From: Nemertoderma westbladi
Lineage: Eukaryota > Xenacoelomorpha > Nemertodermatida > Nemertodermatidae
DNA: 31,582 nt
Assembly: GCA_032718475.1 (NCBI GenBank)
Contig: JAUCBJ010007540.1
Location: 1-31,582 of the forward strand
Reading direction: 5' to 3'
A program made the translations under genes and the position numbers. Shown piece by piece: positions 1 to 11,230 of the stretch. Position 1 is the stretch's first letter; the number at the start of each line of letters is the position of its first letter. Below the pieces are notes generated by a model that ran no database searches, was not told where the DNA came from, and saw only the letters and a list, made by a program, of their open reading frames with translations.

Positions 1-70
1 TGTCGATAAGCCGGCACAGCATTCTTAAAAATGCAGCTGCAATGCAGCATGCCGATCCTAGTAGTAGTAG

Positions 71-595
71 TACCTCGACTCGGATTATTCGGTGGAGGTC
101 TGCGGTAGCTATCGGCGTGGGTTGCCTAGCAGCGGGGACGTTGACTGTCTGGTCGCTCATCCCTCATACACCTCGCTAAATAAAAGTAAATCCAACCGTT
201 TGTTACAGAATATTGTAGATAGATTATCTAGTAAGGACGAAGGTTATTTTATAACAGATAAGATATCTGAAGGAGCAGTTAAGTTTATGGGAGTATCCCG
301 TCTCCCCACTACTAATGTAGACGATTCTACCACAAACCATTACCGTAGACTTGATATACGATTAGTTCCCATAGATGAATTCCCTTGCGCTCTGCTTTAT
401 TTTACTGGTAGCGATATGTTCAACAAATCGATGCGGTCCCACGCATTGGAACAAGGTTTCACTCTCAACGAATACTGTCTGCGTCCCTTGGGGGACACAG
501 GGGTCCCGGGCGAGGCCCTCCCAGTCGAAAGTGAACGGGATGTATTCGATTTTATTGATTTCCCTTATAAAGAGCCCTATGAACGCTGTTTGTAA
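71..595 (+). CDS. POLB: DNA polymerase beta, C-terminal (last) coding exon
   Basis: This exon encodes the catalytic palm and thumb half of the X-family gap-filling polymerase of base excision repair, which acts in the nucleus. Residues below are counted from the GTG valine at position 92. Visible motifs are GSYRRG at 5-10 (dNTP triphosphate binding), the metal-binding pair in SGDVD at 14-18, the third catalytic Asp in RRLDIR at 85-90, and YFTGSD at 103-108 with the following FNKSMR and FTLNEY, which contact the nucleotide and template. All catalytic positions of vertebrate Pol beta (D190, D192, D256) have counterparts. The frame continues upstream as YLDSDYS, which fits the family, and then meets an in-frame TAG at 68-70. 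An intron acceptor AG at 69-70 is therefore inferred, although its pyrimidine tract is poor. The N-terminal lyase domain would lie outside the window. The stop is TAA at 593-595. The whole catalytic half is one exon, whereas vertebrates split it. Confidence 0.93.
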   Translation, partial: YLDSDYSVEVCGSYRRGLPSSGDVDCLVAHPSYTSLNKSKSNRLLQNIVDRLSSKDEGYFITDKISEGAVKFMGVSRLPTTNVDDSTTNHYRRLDIRLVPIDEFPCALLYFTGSDMFNKSMRSHALEQGFTLNEYCLRPLGDTGVPGEALPVESERDVFDFIDFPYKEPYERCL

Positions 596-1925
596 GAATA
601 TTGCGAGTTTATAATCCCGGTACTGTAATATTTTGTTCAATATTATCTTCGTTGTGTTTTATTTACCTAGCTTTTTTAACACAATCTGCATTTATTACAG
701 TACTGTGCGGGCATTTCTACAGGAAGTACTATATTTTATTATATTCTTTCTATAAGTTTAAAAAAAAGTTTCTTTTCTATATGTTTTAACATTCCATTTC
801 AGACTGGTCATTAATTAATGTTAATTAATTAATCTGGTATTGTTTGAAAATAAAATAGATTAATATAAGTAGGTGGTTGTACCTGCATTATTTTCTTTAT
901 CGTATTCACAAAGCGCTAAGCGGGGGAATCTACTTTATTTCCTATACCAAACATCGGTAAGGGCAGTCACATTTTGTTGACATTATTATCAATTGAAGAT
1001 ATATTGATAAACTTTGTACTTCCAAGTCGTTTTCGAAACTAATATTGTTATTATTACTTTACATTCCACATATAATTGACTCTCCTATTTATGTGGCAAA
1101 TATATGTTAGGTTGTTAGCCTTAGATATTTTTTTAGCTTAAGATACTAACTTCAGTGTTTTAAGTAAAATATGTGTTAACTAAATTATGTTACCTGTATT
1201 CCAAATCTAAACTATTTATGTGTTGAATGGTCCACATGACCAATGTGAACTAATATGAACACATTCCATCTATTATATATAAAGCTGTAATTTAGTTTAT
1301 TTTAGCCCAAGTGCGAGTGTAATTTACATACAGTATCTAATATCTATAATAAAATTATATTGTAGTTAATATAACTCTTGCTGCTGATAATTGTTTTTGT
1401 ATATTTATTTTTATTGAACTTGTAATTCCTTTACTATTTATTTTCGTTTAAAAACCACATCATGTAATTTAATTCGTTGACGATTGTTTTCTCACGAGCG
1501 ACTGATTCATCCATGTATTTATATCTTAATAATCTAACAATGTGATTCCAAATAAACTAATATTATACTTTCTGACAAACCAACTGCGTAGAAAATATAT
1601 TCTTTTAGGCCTAGACCATTATTTATTCCAAACCTTTAGAAACTGAAGGTCCTAAGAAACTCAGTTTTATAAAATATAATAAACTCATTCGATCCTTATA
1701 ATTATATTTATATATCAGATTTTTTTTATTAGGACGACGTTATTTATTATATTATGTTTAGTTATTATAAGATCAATGGTATTGTTATTATAGATAAATA
1801 TTGTTATTATTATTTATTATATATCGTTTAGTTACATTATTATATGTTTCAGTTATTTTAACTTACCTTTGTTATTTTCGATAAGAAGATATTTATTTAG
1901 ATTCACCATAAACTACTAGCTCGGC
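596..1925. other. AT-rich 3' UTR and intergenic spacer
   Basis: About 1.3 kb of strongly AT-rich sequence lies between the polymerase beta and DRAM reading frames. The first 250 bases are probably 3' UTR. The rest has many short A/T runs and TTATTAT-like simple sequence around 1740-1860, which may hold the DRAM promoter or a 5' intron. No coding frame with family features, no RNA gene and no clear repeat was seen. Confidence 0.6.
849..854 (+). other. Poly(A) signal AATAAA downstream of the polymerase beta exon
   Basis: A canonical AATAAA lies about 250 bases after the polymerase beta stop codon, in AT-rich DNA. It is the first such hexamer after the stop and fits the end of that transcript. 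Chance occurrence is possible in DNA this rich in A and T. Confidence 0.5.
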
Positions 1926-2723
1926 ATGCCGTTATCCAATTGGCTTCCAGCGTTCCCGGGTTTGTCATGGCTACCCTACGTGGTAGCCCTGTGGATGCTA
2001 CTCACCTTTTTGAGTTCCTACGTAACTGCCGTGGTTTTGGGACACGTTGTGCCGGCTCTGCCTTACATAAGCGACACCGGGACTTTACCGCCGGAGAGCT
2101 GCGTATTCGGACAAATGTTGAACATCGCAGCGCTTCTGGTGGGTTTCCTAGGTTACAGTCGATACAAACAACTGTGTCATTACCAACCGCACCCACTCGT
2201 AAACAAACTCCTACTGTTCGTGGTGGTTATAGCTGCCTTCGGGGCTAGCCTTGTAGCCAACTTCCAAGAGAAGAATGTTATTGTGGTCCACGTAATAGGG
2301 GCTTTCGCGGTGTTTGGTGGAGGAAACCTTTATTGTCTGGTACAAACATTTGTTTCGTACCGTTTGGTAGACCGTCTCGGTACCAAACGGACCTGCCATA
2401 TCCGGGCTGTGTTATCTGTGTTGCAGACAGTGCTCCTGACCATTATGTCCACGTTGACTTCCGTCTCCTTTTCCCGACTCCGTGAATGGGACCCTGACGC
2501 CGACCCCATGCACTGGGTGAACACGTGGCCGGGCTACGACATTCATATCGCCGCTGCCACCGCCGAATGGCTTCTCGGGATTGTACTGGTTTTATACTTC
2601 CTCACTTTCTCTGCCGATTTTCGATTGTTTTCTCTCGATCTAGTGATGAGGGCGGCCAACGATGAATACGTTATGGGGGTCGGGGGAGATAGCCTGAGTT
2701 CATTGGCTAATCGCGAAGCCTAA
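1926..2723 (+). CDS. DRAM-family six-transmembrane protein (DNA-damage-regulated autophagy modulator, DRAM2-like)
   Basis: The 265-residue product belongs to the DRAM/TMEM150/FRAG1 family of lysosomal or endosomal membrane proteins. Vertebrate DRAM proteins link p53 and stress signalling to autophagy; whether this copy does is inference. Hydrophobic segments are at about 12-38, 60-78, 94-112, 118-142, 159-181 and 208-230, giving six spans. Family signatures are PYISDTG at 46-52 followed by PPES at 55-58, LVANFQE at 109-115, the CHIR motif at 157-160 before span five, and EWLL at 214-217 with YFLTFSADF at 224-232. Length matches the family (about 240-270). The ATG at 1926 precedes the first span and leaves room for a short cytosolic N terminus. 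A tail of about 33 residues follows the last span. The frame has no intron, unlike multi-exon vertebrate DRAM genes, and is much richer in GC than its flanks. A retrocopy origin is possible, but the frame is intact and looks functional. Confidence 0.9.
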   Translation: MPLSNWLPAFPGLSWLPYVVALWMLLTFLSSYVTAVVLGHVVPALPYISDTGTLPPESCVFGQMLNIAALLVGFLGYSRYKQLCHYQPHPLVNKLLLFVVVIAAFGASLVANFQEKNVIVVHVIGAFAVFGGGNLYCLVQTFVSYRLVDRLGTKRTCHIRAVLSVLQTVLLTIMSTLTSVSFSRLREWDPDADPMHWVNTWPGYDIHIAAATAEWLLGIVLVLYFLTFSADFRLFSLDLVMRAANDEYVMGVGGDSLSSLANREA

Positions 2724-2745
2724 ATCTATTATATTATATAGGTAT

Positions 2746-2751
2746 AATAAA
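2746..2751 (+). other. Poly(A) signal AATAAA downstream of DRAM
   Basis: AATAAA lies only 23 bases after the DRAM stop codon (TAA at 2721-2723). This predicts a very short 3' UTR for this transcript. No A-rich tail is present in the DNA after it, so there is no direct retrocopy hallmark here. Confidence 0.55.
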
Positions 2752-3837
2752 CATTGCTTGTTGGTTGTAATAACTATTTTGTAGTGTATATAAACTGTAT
2801 GATTAACCAACTATTAATTTAATTAATTATTTTATATATTTACTAATTTATTACTTCGTATTATAAGTGGTGCTATTACTTAACTAATTTGATGGCATCA
2901 AGTTACTCGGATCGAGTATAGTATTAGGGTAATGTTATACCCGGTATTCTGTTAGTACTGTAATGTGACATATTGATGCTTAATGTGATAAATGGATGAT
3001 GTGTGGATTAAATGGATGATAAATGCACGTGACATTAATTGTGGGGGGGGGGGGGGGGGGGTGGGTAGTACCAGGGCCTTGTAGTACCCCTTTATTTTCG
3101 AAATTATGAAATTAATTTTATGATCCTTTGCTGTGGCGAATTTAATGTAAATTTCAAATCTGTAAACTGTTTTCTCATATCTTTTCTTAAACTGATTAAA
3201 AAGAGTCTACCTAGGGTAGTCTGTTTTGTATACAAGCCTTCGAGCAGCACTATATTTTACAATCGAATAAACCAATTTTCATCAAAAAGGCTCCCAAGGT
3301 AAAGAATAGATATTAAAGATGAGTAAAATTGCTAAAATAATGAAATTATTTTAATTAATTTTTGACAAAGTTATTGTTGAACAACGACAAATGGTGTTAT
3401 GTAAAATAGCGGGAAAATTTGAATTTTTCTTTAAAACTTTACTTTAACACATTATCTCAGGATAACTTCTTTCAAGAAAAAGGAAGTTTTTCCGCCAATT
3501 TTTACTGAAAGTAAAATAAAGTAGTTGAAATTTGGTGCACTTCTGCCGAATACCACTGTCAATAAAACTTTAACTAACTAATAAAATTAACCAATATCGT
3601 TAAAAACGCTCAGGAACCTTTATGGAAAAGTCCCCAAAATAGCTTATTTTTTGACAAAAATGTTAAGATCCATTTTGGGGCGCTGGTTAACCATTGAATA
3701 GCTAGGAATTAATACAGTATTAGTGGGCCCTATTGACTTATTTACACTCTAAAATTATTGCTTAGACCATATACTTAAATTTATCTCATTATTCCCATAG
3801 ATATTATATTGGCCAGAAGGTTTTTAAGGAAGCAGGA
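2752..3837. other. AT-rich spacer with a G19 tract
   Basis: No gene is recognisable. An uninterrupted run of 19 G occupies 3043-3061, followed by TGGG. Just before it, around 2985-3030, short direct repeats of AATGGATGAT occur. The remainder (about 3100-3837) is AT-rich, with A and T runs and no coding signature. The short open frame at 3120-3302 has no family features and is not called. Confidence 0.6.
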
Positions 3838-3955
3838 GAATTCGGTCCCGGACAATTCGGTCCCGGACAATTCGGTCCCGGACAAATCGGTCCCATTTAT
3901 TTAGTGTTTTGGGACCGAATTGTCCGGGACCGAATTGTCGGGACCGAATTGTCCT
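3838..3955. repeat. Inverted tandem 15-bp repeats forming a large hairpin
   Basis: The 15-bp unit GGACAATTCGGTCCC is repeated about 3.5 times in one orientation from about 3838 to 3897. After a short AT-rich loop (about 3898-3911, reading ATTTATTTAGTGTTTT), the reverse-complement unit GGGACCGAATTGTCC is repeated three times to about 3955. The arms can pair over roughly 45 bases in several registers. It may be the end of a foldback or MITE-like element; no coding sequence is attached. Confidence 0.85.
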
Positions 3956-4035
3956 ACATCTGGTTTTTACCTGTAATATTGTAATATATTGTAGGCCCTA
4001 ATTACCATCATCACGTTAAGGAGAAATTGACTTAG

Positions 4036-7000
4036 ATGCTATCGTACGTACCCACACTACCACTTACATACCCACGCTACCACTTACATACCCACGCTAT
4101 CACTTACATACCCACGCTATCACTTACATACCCACGCTATCACTTACATACCCATGCTATCACTTACATACCCACGCTATCACTTACGTACCCACGCTAT
4201 CACTTACGTACCCACGCTATCACTTACGTACCCACGCTATCACTTACATACCCATGCTATCACTTACATACCCACGCTATCACTTACGTACCCACTCTTT
4301 CACTTACATACCCACGCTATCACTTACGTACCCACGCTATCACTTACGTACCCACGCTATCACTTACATACCCACGCTATCACTTACATACCCACGCTAT
4401 CACTTACATACCCACGCTATCACTTACATACCCATGCTATCACTTACATACCCACGCTATCACTTACGTACCCACGCTATCACTTACGTACCCACGCTAT
4501 CACTTACGTACCCATGCTATCACTTACGTACCCACGCTATCACTTACGTACCCACGCTATCACTTACATACCCATGCTATCACTTACATACCCACGCTAT
4601 CACTTACGTACCCACGCTATCACTTACATACCCACGCTATCACTTACGTACCCACGCTATCACTTACATACCCACGCTATCACTTACATACCCACGCTAT
4701 CACTTACATACCCACGCTATCACTTACATACCCATGCTATCACTTACATACCCACGCTATCACTTACGTACCCACTCTTTCACTTACATACCCACGCTAT
4801 CACTTACATACCCACGCTATCACTTACGTACCCACGCTATCACTTACGTACCCACTCTTTCACTTACATACCCACGCTATCACTTACGTACCCACGCTAT
4901 CACTTACGTACCCACGCTATCACTTACATACCCACGCTATCACTTACATACCCACGCTATCACTTACATACCCACGCTATCACTTACATACCCATGCTAT
5001 CACTTACATACCCACGCTATCACTTACGTACCCACTCTTTCACTTACATACCCACGCTATCACTTACGTACCCACGCTATCACTTACGTACCCACGCTAT
5101 CACTTACATACCCACGCTATCACTTACATACCCACGCTATCACTTACATACCCACGCTATCACTTACATACCCACGCTATCACTTACATACCCACGCTAT
5201 CACTTACATACCCATGCTATCACTTACATACCCACGCTATCACTTACGTACCCACGCTATCACTTACGTACCCACGCTATCACTTACGTACCCACGCTAT
5301 CACTTACGTACCCACGCTATCACTTACATACCCATGCTATCACTTACATACCCACGCTATCACTTACGTACCCACGCTTTCACTTACATACCCACGCTAT
5401 CACTTACGTACCCACGCTATCACTTACGTACCCACGCTATCACTTACATACCCACGCTATCACTTACATACCCACGCTATCACTTACATACCCACGCTAT
5501 CACTTACATACCCATGCTATCACTTACATACCCACGCTATCACTTACGTACCCACGCTATCACTTACGTACCCACGCTATCACTTACATACCCATGCTAT
5601 CACTTACATACCCACGCTATCACTTACATACCCACGCTATCACTTACATACCCACGCTATCACTTACATACCCATGCTATCACTTACATACCCACGCTAT
5701 CACTTACGTACCCACGCTATCACTTACGTACCCACGCTATCACTTACATACCCATGCTATCACTTACATACCCACGCTATCACTTACGTACCCACTCTTT
5801 CACTTACATACCCACGCTATCACTTACGTACCCACGCTATCACTTACGTACCCACGCTATCACTTACATACCCACGCTATCACTTACGTACCCACGCTAT
5901 CACTTACATACCCATGCTATCACTTACATACCCACGCTATCACTTACGTACCCACTCTTTCACTTACATACCCACGCTATCACTTACGTACCCACGCTAT
6001 CACTTACGTACCCACGCTATCACTTACATACCCACGCTACCACTTACGTACCCACGCTATCACTTACATACCCACGCTATCACTTACATACCCACTCTAT
6101 CACTTACGTACCCACGCTATCACTTACATACCCACGCTATCACTTACATACCCACGCTATCACTTACATACCCACGCTACCACTTACATACCCACGCTAC
6201 CACTTACGTACCCACGCTATCACTTACATACCCACGCTTACATACCCACGCTATCACTTACGTACCAACTCTTTCACTTACATACCCACGCTATCACTTA
6301 CGTACCCACGCTATCACTTACGTACCCACGCTATCACTTACGTACCCACTCTTTCACTTACATACCCACGCTATCACTTACGTACCCACGCTATCACTTA
6401 CATACCCACGCTATCACTTACATACCCACGCTATCACTTACGTACCCACTCTTTCACTTACATACCCACGCTATCACTTACGTACCCACGCTATCACTTA
6501 CGTACCCACGCTATCACTTACGTACCCACTCTTTCACTTACATACCCACGCTATCACTTACGTACCCACGCTATCACTTACATACCCACGCTATCACTTA
6601 CGTACCCACGCTATCACTTACGTACCCACGCTATCACTTACATACCCACGCTATCACTTACATACCCACGCTATCACTTACATACCCACGCTATCACTTA
6701 CATACCCACGCTATCACTTACGTACCCACGCTATCACTTACGTACCCACGCTATCACTTACGTACCCACTCTTTCACTTACGTACCCACGCTATCACTTA
6801 CATACCCACGCTATCACTTACGTACCCACGCTATCACTTACATACCCACGCTATCACTTACGTACCCACGCTATCACTTACATACCCACGCTATCACTTA
6901 CATACCCACGCTATCACTTACATACCCACGCTATCACTTACATACCCACGCTATCACTTACGTACCGGTACCCATGCTTTCACTTACATACCCACGCTAT

Positions 7001-9984
7001 CACTTACGTACCGGTACCCATGCTTCCACTTACGTACCCACGCTATCACTTACATACCCACGCTATCACTTACATACCCACGCTATCACTTACATACCCA
7101 CGCTATCACTTACGTACCGGTACCCATGCTTTCACTTACATACCCACGCTATCACTTACATACCCACGCTATCACTTACCACGTACCCACGCTATCACTA
7201 ACGTACCCACGCTTTCACATACATACCCACGCTATCACTTACATACCCATGCTATCACTTACATACCCACGCTATCACTTACATACCCACGCTATCACTT
7301 ACATACCCACGCTATCACTTACATACCCACGCTATCACTTACATACCCACGCTATCACTTACATACCCACGCTATCACTTACGTACCGGTACCCATGCTT
7401 TCACTTACATACCCACGCTATCACTTACATACCCACGCTATCACTTACCACGTACCCACGCTATCACTAACGTACCCACGCTTTCACTTACATACCCACG
7501 CTATCACTTACGTACCCACGCTATCACTTACATACTCACGCTATCACTTACATACCCATGCTATCACTTACATACCCACGCTATCACTTACGTACCCACG
7601 CTATCACTTACATACCCACGCTATCACTTACATACCCACGCTATCACTTACATACCCACTCTTTCACTTACATACCCACGCTATCACTTACGTGCCCACG
7701 CTATCACTTACATACCCATGCTATCACTTACATACCCACGCTATCACTTTCGTACCCACTCTTTCACTTACGTACCCACGCTATCACTTACATACCCACG
7801 CTATCACTTTCGTACCCACTCTTTCATTTACGTACCCACGCTATCACTTACATACCTACTCTATCACTTACGTACCCACTCTATCACTTACATACCCACG
7901 CTATCACTTACATACCCATGCTATCACTTACATACCCACTCTTTCACTTACGTACCCACGCTATCACTTACATACCCACGCTATCACTTACATACCCACG
8001 CTATCACTTACATACCCACGCTATCACTTACGTACCCACGCTATCACTTACATACCCACTCTATCACTTACGTACCCACGCTATCACTTACGTACCCACG
8101 CTTTCACTTACATACCCACGCTATCACGTACGTACCCACTCTATCACTTACATACCCACGCTATCACTTACATACCCATGCTATCACTTACATACCCACT
8201 CTTTCACTTACGTACCCACGCTATCACTTACATACCCACGCTATCACTTACGTACCCACGCTATCACTTACATACCCACGCTATCACTTACGTACCCACG
8301 CTTTCACTTACATACCCACGCTATCACGTACGTACCCACGCTATCACTTAAATACCCACGCTATCACTTACATACCCACGCTATCACTTACATACCCACG
8401 CTATCACTTACATACCCACGCTATCACTTACGTACCCACGCTATCACTTACATACCCACGCTATCACTTACGTACCCACTCTTTCACTTACATACCCACG
8501 CTATCACTTACGTACCCACGCTTTCACTTACATACCCACGCTATCACGTACGTACCCACGCTATCACTTACATACCCACGCTATCACTTACATACCCACG
8601 CTATCACTTACATACCCACGCTATCACTTACGTACCCACGCTATCACTTACATACCCACGCTATCACTTACGTACCCACGCTATCACTTACATACCCACG
8701 CTATCACTTACGTACCCACGCTATCACTTACATACCCACGCTATCACTTACGTACCCACTCTTTCACTTACATACCCACGCTATCACTTACGTGCCCACG
8801 CTATCACTTACATACCCACGCTATCACTTACATACCCACGCTATCACTTACATACCCACGCTATCACTTACGTACCCACTCTTTCACTTACATACCCACG
8901 CTATCACTTACGTGCCCACGCTATCACTTACATACCCATGCTATCACTTACATACCCACGCTATCACTTACATACCCATGCTATCACTTACATACCTACT
9001 CTATCACTTACGTACCCACTCTATCACTTACATACCCACGCTATCACTTACATACCCATGCTATCACTTACATACCCACTCTTTCACTTACGTACCCACG
9101 CTATCACTTACATACCCACACTATCACTTACATACCCACGCTATCACTTACATACCCACAATATCACTTACATACCCACGCTATCACTTACGTACCCACG
9201 CTATCACTTACATACCCATGCTATCACTTACATACCCACGCTATCACTTACGTACCCACGCTATCACTTACGTACCCACGCTATCACTTACATACCCACT
9301 CTATCACTTACGTACCCACGCTATCACTTACATACCCACGCTATCACTTACATACCCACGCTATCACTTACGTACCCACGCTATCACTTACATACCCATG
9401 CTATCACTTACATACCCACGCTATCACTTACGTACCCACGCTATCACTTACATACCCATGCTATCACTTACATACCCATGCTATCACTTACATACCCACG
9501 CTATCACTTACGTACCCACGCTATCACTTTCATACCCATGCTATCACTTACATACCCACGCTATCACTTACGTACCCACGCTATCACTTACGTACCCACG
9601 CTATCACTTACATACCCACTCTATCACTTACGTACCCACGCTATCACTTACATACCCACGCTATCACTTACATACCCACGCTATCACTTACGTACCCACG
9701 CTATCACTTACATACCCACGCTATCACTTACATACCCACACTATCACTTACATACCCACGCTATCACTTACATACCCATGCTATCACTTACATACCCACG
9801 CTATCACTTACGTACCCACGCTATCACTTACATACCCATGCTATCACTTACATACCCACGCTATCACTTACGTACCCACTCTTTCACTTACATACCCACG
9901 CTATCACTTACATACCCACTCTATCACTTACGTACCCACTCTATCACTTACATACCCACGCTATCACTTACATACCCACGCTAT
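4036..9984. repeat. 20-bp satellite array, roughly 295 monomers
   Basis: The monomer is CACTTACATACCCACGCTAT, repeated head to tail for almost 6 kb with few indels. Common variants are CGTA for CATA, CATGC for CACGC and CACTCTTT for CACGCTAT. The first two are exactly the changes expected from methyl-CpG decay on either strand. The period is not a multiple of three and no plus-strand phase of the monomer has a stop. All three frames therefore stay open for kilobases and each reads the same 20-residue cycle (containing LTYPRYHLHTHAITY). These frames are artefacts, not proteins. Local higher-order blocks exist; for example, about 120 bp from 7850 recur at 8990, and a block near 9241-9380 recurs 320 bp later. 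The array ends near 9984 in unique sequence. Confidence 0.97.
6955..7490. repeat. Variant patch in the 20-bp array with CCGGTAC insertions and a 269-bp duplication
   Basis: Within the regular array, monomers carrying an extra CCGGTAC (giving CGTACCGGTACC) occur near 6961, 7010, 7115 and 7382. Monomers reading CTTACCACGTACCC followed by CACTAACGTACCC occur near 7177-7204 and 7446-7474. The second CCGGTAC/TTACCACG/CTAACG set lies 269 bp after the first, so a block of about 269 bp, not a multiple of 20, was duplicated in tandem. Confidence 0.75.
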
Positions 9985-10500
9985 CCAATACGTTACCAAT
10001 ACGTTATAATCGTTAACCAATAGGAAAAAAGTACCTACCAACTATTTGGTTTCTACTTTTTTGTTATTGGTCAGTTTATTATAGCCAATAGAAAAAATAT
10101 TTTCCTATTGGCTAATGATTATCGTATTATGCCTCATGTACGTACAGTAGGATGGTAAAATAAGAAACTTGTATACAGCTGGCGAACGTGGAGATGGATA
10201 CGGGGGTCCGGTGTAAATTTGATCTGACTGCAGGGCTGGAGGACTATATAATATATAATTGTATGGGCAGCAACACCGGTACCGGTAACAAATTCAGATA
10301 TTGTTATGTTAGCAAGGTTGCCTAGCACCGACTAGTTGACGTTGTTTTTTTAATTTGATAATTTTTTAACTTGGTGTAAACTATTGTACAATAATATAAA
10401 TTTGTAATAAAAAAAATAGAATAGCTCCTTTTATGTAGAGCAGAACAGCGTTATTTAATTATAAAATAAATTATGAAAAAGTTCTAACCTTCTAATTAGC
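9985..10500. repeat. Spacer with CCAAT-ended palindromes
   Basis: An imperfect palindrome spans 10016-10071, with ACCAATA at one end, TATTGGT at the other, and arms containing AAAAAGTA and its complement. A second, nearly perfect one spans about 10083-10113 (AGCCAATAG to CTATTGGCT with an AATATT centre). These resemble the foldback sequences at 10497-10760 and may be one family of short inverted-repeat elements. No coding sequence was recognised in 10114-10500. Confidence 0.6.
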
Positions 10501-10760
10501 CAATAAGAGAAAAGTAGATACCAACTACATGGTAAGTAGGTACGCTTTCCTATTGGCTAAATAGATGGTAGGTACTTTTTTCTTATTGGCAAATATCAAC
10601 CGTCCAATAACAAACAATTAGCTACCAACTAGTTGGTAGATGCTTTTTTCCTATTGGCTAAATAGATGGTAGGTACGTTTTTCCTATTGGCTAAGTAGAT
10701 GATAGGTACTTTTTCGTGCCACATAAAAAAAGTAGCTACCATCTATTAGTTGGTAGTAAG
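10497..10760. repeat. Cluster of MITE-like foldback repeats ending in AGCCAAT/ATTGGCT
   Basis: The block 10498-10558 is an imperfect palindrome running from AGCCAATAAG to CTATTGGCT. The sequence TTCCTATTGGCTAAATAGAT and its continuation GGTAGGTAC occur near 10547 and 10648, and a close variant near 10681. A perfect 18-bp palindrome, CTACCAACTAGTTGGTAG, is at 10622-10639. Related arms containing AAAAAGTAGCTACCA appear near 10727-10756. The set looks like nested or tandem copies of a small non-autonomous inverted-repeat element. No transposase is present. Confidence 0.65.
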
Positions 10761-11197
10761 TAACATTATGGCGCTATTGGCGTGCCTTACCATATGCGCG
10801 CCATGATCCTCAATACCCACACATGTCAGCATGTTGAGCAAACTCTACATAAATTCCAACCTGGTTCGGTACCGAATTTGCCGAATTTTCTTCAAATTCG
10901 CTTCGCTTCCGGCTCGGCAAAATTTTAAATTCGTTCGATCCATACTATACTTCGTATGTATGACGTGTGCAACAGCTGAGTTCATTAAACAGTAAACTCC
11001 CTGGCTGTCATCTAATTAATACAATAAACAATGTTTCATTTCACAAATACAAACATCGTACAATTGATAATATCTACTAGTCCTACCCTACAGTGTATCT
11101 AATGGAACGCAAAGTGCCATTAGATACATATGAGTACTGGGCCGGATTAAGCTATATCGGGGCCCGGGGTTAATATAAATTTGGGGCCCCCTTAAAT

Positions 11198-11230
<33 letters not shown>

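Noticed and set aside
362-640. Open frames on both strands overlapping the polymerase beta exon
   Set aside because: They overlap conserved polymerase codons in other frames and have no family features.
2002-2524. Minus-strand and shifted frames inside DRAM
   Set aside because: Shadow frames of a conserved membrane-protein gene with higher GC content.
4036-9984. CRISPR array
   Set aside because: Direct head-to-tail satellite without unique spacers, in a eukaryotic context. The same applies to the 18-, 52-, 53- and 340-bp arrays.
4036-10023. Very long plus-strand open frames (up to 1,365 codons) in the 20-bp array
   Set aside because: All three frames are open because the monomer has no stop and its length is not a multiple of three. 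There are no domains, no codon-biased variation and no start context.
10855-10945. Possible transposon end with GGTACC and inverted GCCGAATTTT-like arms
   Set aside because: The arms match only weakly and no target duplication or partner end could be found by eye.
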